From NCBI GenBank assembly GCA_937873665.1, contig CALMYW010000534.1, positions 1 to 10,249 on the forward strand: a stretch of DNA of 10,249 bases, in the 5' to 3' direction. This stretch comes from an uncultured Sphingorhabdus sp. Its GTDB lineage: Bacteria; Pseudomonadota; Alphaproteobacteria; Sphingomonadales; Sphingomonadaceae. Below, piece after piece: positions 7,741 to 10,249 of the stretch. Numbering within the stretch: position 1 is the stretch's first letter; every line of letters begins with the position of its first letter. The translations under genes were made by a program, and so were the position numbers. The notes under the pieces were generated by a model. That model had not been told where the DNA came from and did no database searches. It worked only from the letters and a program-made list of their open reading frames with translations.

Positions 7741-8510
7741 GGTGCGCCCCCCTTTGTCGTCGGTTTCCTTAGCATGACGAGGTCGTCGTCCAACCCGTGG
7801 CGAAGGACATCGAGTCTGGATGACGCGGCCACGAGGTTTTCGGCGTGAATCGACTTGATCCGAAAAGGGAAGAAGCTCGGGCTATCGATCAGATCTTTCA
7901 GCGGAGCCGAGCCGTTGGCGCGGGCATGGAGGGACGCTTCGGCCAGCCATGCGATCAGTCGGGAATCCTCAACAGCCAGCGTTGTCCCGGCGGAGTAAAT
8001 GCCCTTTACGCCGGTCTCCTGAAGCACGCCCCAGTCCAAGTACGAACGCAGCACCCGGCGGGCTGCTCTGGAAACGGTCTCCCGCTCGCCGTATTGCTCG
8101 CGGACCCGGCGCTGGACATGAGCCGCGGCAGCGGAGCCCTGAAGCCTCAGAAGACGGCCGGTCTGGATGGCTACACCCGACCAGAACGGGTAGACGGCCA
8201 TGACCATCCCCCAGTGGATGGCCAGATGATCGCGCCGAGGAACACGTTTGAGGAGTTCCAGTCCTTCGACGCGCAACGACTCGAGTTCGCTCGGAACCGT
8301 CAGCCACGTCTTGAGGAGAATCGTGATGATCTTCTCGCGATTGCCGCGCTCGGCCTGGCCGCCGACGGACACTTTGTCCTTCAGCAGTTCCTGCAAGGCA
8401 TCGTTGACCGTAGCCTTCTCATTTCCTGCCAGGATCAGGTTGGCCGTCTGCTCAAGCCATTCCAGACGCACTCGCTGACTGAATCCGATCTGGTCGGTTC
8501 GTCTGGTCAT
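7737..8510 (-). CDS. brxA: BrxA-like (DUF1819-type) small BREX protein
   Basis: This 257-residue protein has no signal peptide or membrane segment. ATG at 8510 is supported by GGAGG five bases upstream and by the ATGA overlap with the PglZ stop; its own stop overlaps the methyltransferase start in the same way, so translation is probably coupled. Visible features: an N-terminal helical part rich in charged residues, a basic segment RGNREKIITILLKTWLTVP near 75-94 that resembles the Arg-rich stretch of DUF1819 proteins, a hydrophobic helix around HWGMVMAVYPFW, and a basic segment (VQRRVREQYGERETVSRAARRVL) followed by YLDWGVL that reads like a winged-helix DNA-binding domain. BrxA proteins of other BREX types are small winged-helix DNA-binding proteins of about 200 residues. 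Type 3 operons carry brxA directly after pglZ, which is the position here. The family call leans on position and pattern, not on a clear motif; it could be a lineage-specific replacement. Confidence 0.6.
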   Translation of the reverse strand: MTRRTDQIGFSQRVRLEWLEQTANLILAGNEKATVNDALQELLKDKVSVGGQAERGNREKIITILLKTWLTVPSELESLRVEGLELLKRVPRRDHLAIHWGMVMAVYPFWSGVAIQTGRLLRLQGSAAAAHVQRRVREQYGERETVSRAARRVLRSYLDWGVLQETGVKGIYSAGTTLAVEDSRLIAWLAEASLHARANGSAPLKDLIDSPSFFPFRIKSIHAENLVAASSRLDVLRHGLDDDLVMLRKPTTKGGAP

Positions 8511-10249
8511 TCGCCCCTCCTCTCAATTTGGATCAGAGGGACGATGAGTTCCTCGACTGAAACGCCGCCGTGGCTCACAGCGCGCTGCTTTTCTTGGACA
8601 AACGCCTGCCGAGCAGGGGCCAGCAGGGCGAGGTAGTCCTCCGGGAGACCAACGGTGCCCCATTCCAGCGCAGCGGGAAAGCGTTCTTTCACTTTGCCGC
8701 GAAGGGCTGCGTCGGGATAGATGCGGACTCGTTCACCGCGCAGGTCCGCCACAGCCCCTTCGGATGGACGACCGCAACCTTCCGCTTCGAGGTTGCCATG
8801 ATCAGAAGTCAGATAGACACGGAAGCCCCGATCCAAGAGCAGATCGAGGAGTGTGTTCAGATACGGCTGCTTGGCCCACTGGCACACCTGGTTGTGCATC
8901 CCGGCGGTGCCCATTTCCATCCCGTGCATGATCTTGTCGACCTTGTCCACGACCAGCCCGGCGACCCTTGCCTTGGGATGAGAAAGCGCTTCGGAAACGG
9001 GTTCCAGACCGCCGTCACCGAGCCCCTTGAGGTAGACGACCTCGTTTGGCGTAAGGCCCTGATCCGCCCAGAATTGCGCCCAGAGAGCGGATTCCTTGTC
9101 AGTGGTCTGGATGCTGTTCGGAAAAAAGATGGGAGCCTTGCCTGCGAATGTTGCCTGGCGCGAGACGGAGGTAAGCGAAGGAATCCAGGCAAAGACCGCC
9201 TGCTCCCGGAATCGCAGCCCGGGCTTTTTTGAGGCAAGTGCTTCGCGGACTACCAGCCATTGATCCAAGGCAAGGCCATCCACCACGATCAGTGCGATCT
9301 TGGCGGTGCGGTCTTCTCCCATTTGGCGGGCAAGAAATCGCGGGAGGTGATGCAACATGACCGGAGGCACCGGTGGCAGGTTGACCAGCCCGGCATACCG
9401 CTTGAAGAGCCAGGCTGCGAAACCGGCATCCACCTGTGCCTGCAAGTTCTTGATGCGCGTGCCAGTCGGTTCGGAAATCGCTTCGGCCTGATCGTTCGCC
9501 AGCAGGATCGCCTCCGCCCATCCGCGGGCAAAGTGGAACCAGTCCGTGTGCTTCGCGTCCTCGGCCGGAATGGATACTTCCAGGCTGTCGATGAGCTTGC
9601 CCAGGCGACGCGACCTGTCTTCGATGGGAGCGGTTCGAACGCCGATGCCTACCCAGGTTCTGGACAAGGTGACCGCATGCTCGTGTGGAACTGAATGCAG
9701 CAACCCCTCGACGAACAGGTTGTCGATGTAGACCCGGATGTCATGGTGGTCGAAGGGAAGTTCGACAGGTCCCTCAATGGACAGACCATAGGGCTTCTCA
9801 TCCTCACGAACGCCGGACGTCCCTTTGGCTGCTTCACGGTCAAGGAAGATAGGCCAGCGCTCCTGGAGGAATGCGAAGAACGCCTCCCGGTCCGTAACCA
9901 ACGTCTCAAGCGGCCAGTCATCGAAGGCGTTGTTCTGGCGCAGAAGCTGGATGAACCGTTTGTCGAGGTCAGCCGGGATTCGCTGTCCGCGGTAGTGACG
10001 GCGGAGCAGCACCCGCAAAAGGTCCGATGGCTGTTTGACCAGCTCGGGTGCGATTTCAAAGACGTGCCGGAGGACGAACTCCTTGGTGGCGTTGTCGCCC
10101 AACTGGCCGGGTGCATGTCTCTTCTGCGCCTCATACAAGGCATCGAGGTCCCCACGATCCAGGGCGGTCACGACCGGGTAGCTGAGATTCGGGAAGATGT
10201 CGCCGAGGTTGAAGGAGAGTCTGCGACCGGCCTGGAGGAGGTCATAGGG
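8507..10249 (-). CDS. pglZ: PglZ, BREX type 3-like alkaline-phosphatase-superfamily protein (5' end missing)
   Basis: The reading frame is open to the right edge, so the true start lies outside. An internal GTG at 10171 is not the start, because the 26 codons upstream of it continue a conserved-looking stretch (YDLLQAGRRLSF...FPNLSYP). Visible length is 580 residues; my recollection is that family members have somewhat under 700. Seen motifs, numbered from the window edge: a metal-site strand IALIVVDGLALDQW near 318-331, a serine/threonine-rich SLTSVSRQATFAG near 358-370 (usual place of the alkaline-phosphatase nucleophile), VVDKVDKIMHG near 433-443, the metal-binding TSDHGN near 481-486, and the terminal SHGGVSVEELIVP near 559-571. 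PglZ is the defining BREX component, and a Salmonella homologue has been reported to be a metal-dependent nuclease. The stop overlaps the next start as ATGA. The type 3 assignment rests on remembered similarity of the N-terminal half; the PglZ call itself is strong. Confidence 0.93.
   Translation of the reverse strand, partial: PYDLLQAGRRLSFNLGDIFPNLSYPVVTALDRGDLDALYEAQKRHAPGQLGDNATKEFVLRHVFEIAPELVKQPSDLLRVLLRRHYRGQRIPADLDKRFIQLLRQNNAFDDWPLETLVTDREAFFAFLQERWPIFLDREAAKGTSGVREDEKPYGLSIEGPVELPFDHHDIRVYIDNLFVEGLLHSVPHEHAVTLSRTWVGIGVRTAPIEDRSRRLGKLIDSLEVSIPAEDAKHTDWFHFARGWAEAILLANDQAEAISEPTGTRIKNLQAQVDAGFAAWLFKRYAGLVNLPPVPPVMLHHLPRFLARQMGEDRTAKIALIVVDGLALDQWLVVREALASKKPGLRFREQAVFAWIPSLTSVSRQATFAGKAPIFFPNSIQTTDKESALWAQFWADQGLTPNEVVYLKGLGDGGLEPVSEALSHPKARVAGLVVDKVDKIMHGMEMGTAGMHNQVCQWAKQPYLNTLLDLLLDRGFRVYLTSDHGNLEAEGCGRPSEGAVADLRGERVRIYPDAALRGKVKERFPAALEWGTVGLPEDYLALLAPARQAFVQEKQRAVSHGGVSVEELIVPLIQIERRGE

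Noticed and set aside
7845..8636. 263-codon plus-strand frame opposite the BrxA-like gene
   Set aside because: Antisense to two coupled genes with good evidence; the translation has no domain-like pattern.
8507..10171. GTG at 10171 as the start of pglZ
   Set aside because: The same frame is open to the window edge and encodes a conserved PglZ segment upstream, so the gene is cut by the window, not started there.

Overview
The window is a bacterial phage-defence locus. All five supported genes lie on the minus strand, so transcription runs from the right edge to the left. The best reading is the downstream part of a type 3 BREX (bacteriophage exclusion) operon. The DNA looks moderately GC-rich, start codons are mostly ATG with good GGAGG-type Shine-Dalgarno sequences, and genes are packed with 4-bp ATGA overlaps. 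This fits a proteobacterial-type genome, but nothing here fixes the species, and such islands move between lineages.

Layout in order of transcription: (1) a PglZ alkaline-phosphatase-superfamily protein, cut by the right edge (8507-10249); (2) a small winged-helix-like protein in the position of BrxA (7737-8510); (3) an N6-adenine-type DNA methyltransferase of the DUF1156/PglXI kind carrying two zinc-ribbon-like cysteine clusters (5554-7740); (4) a 1429-residue protein joining a PD-(D/E)XK (RecB/Cas4-like) nuclease with iron-sulfur-type cysteines, an RNase H-like region and a UPF1/DNA2-like superfamily 1 helicase, in the BrxHII role (1261-5550); (5) after a 124-bp gap, an HNH endonuclease fused to an ORF6C-like phage-antirepressor domain (270-1136). 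About 195 bp further on, a perfect 16-bp hairpin followed by a T run on the minus strand (35-75) looks like the operon's intrinsic terminator.

How they may work together: in BREX the methyltransferase marks a non-palindromic host site, while PglZ, the ATPase and accessory proteins stop replication of unmarked phage DNA. The ATPase and BrxF genes expected in type 3 systems are not in the window and would lie beyond the right edge. The points of greatest interest are the nuclease-RNase H-helicase fusion and the HNH-ORF6C gene. Together they give this locus two recognisable nuclease modules besides the BREX core, and the HNH gene may be an undescribed accessory effector or regulator.
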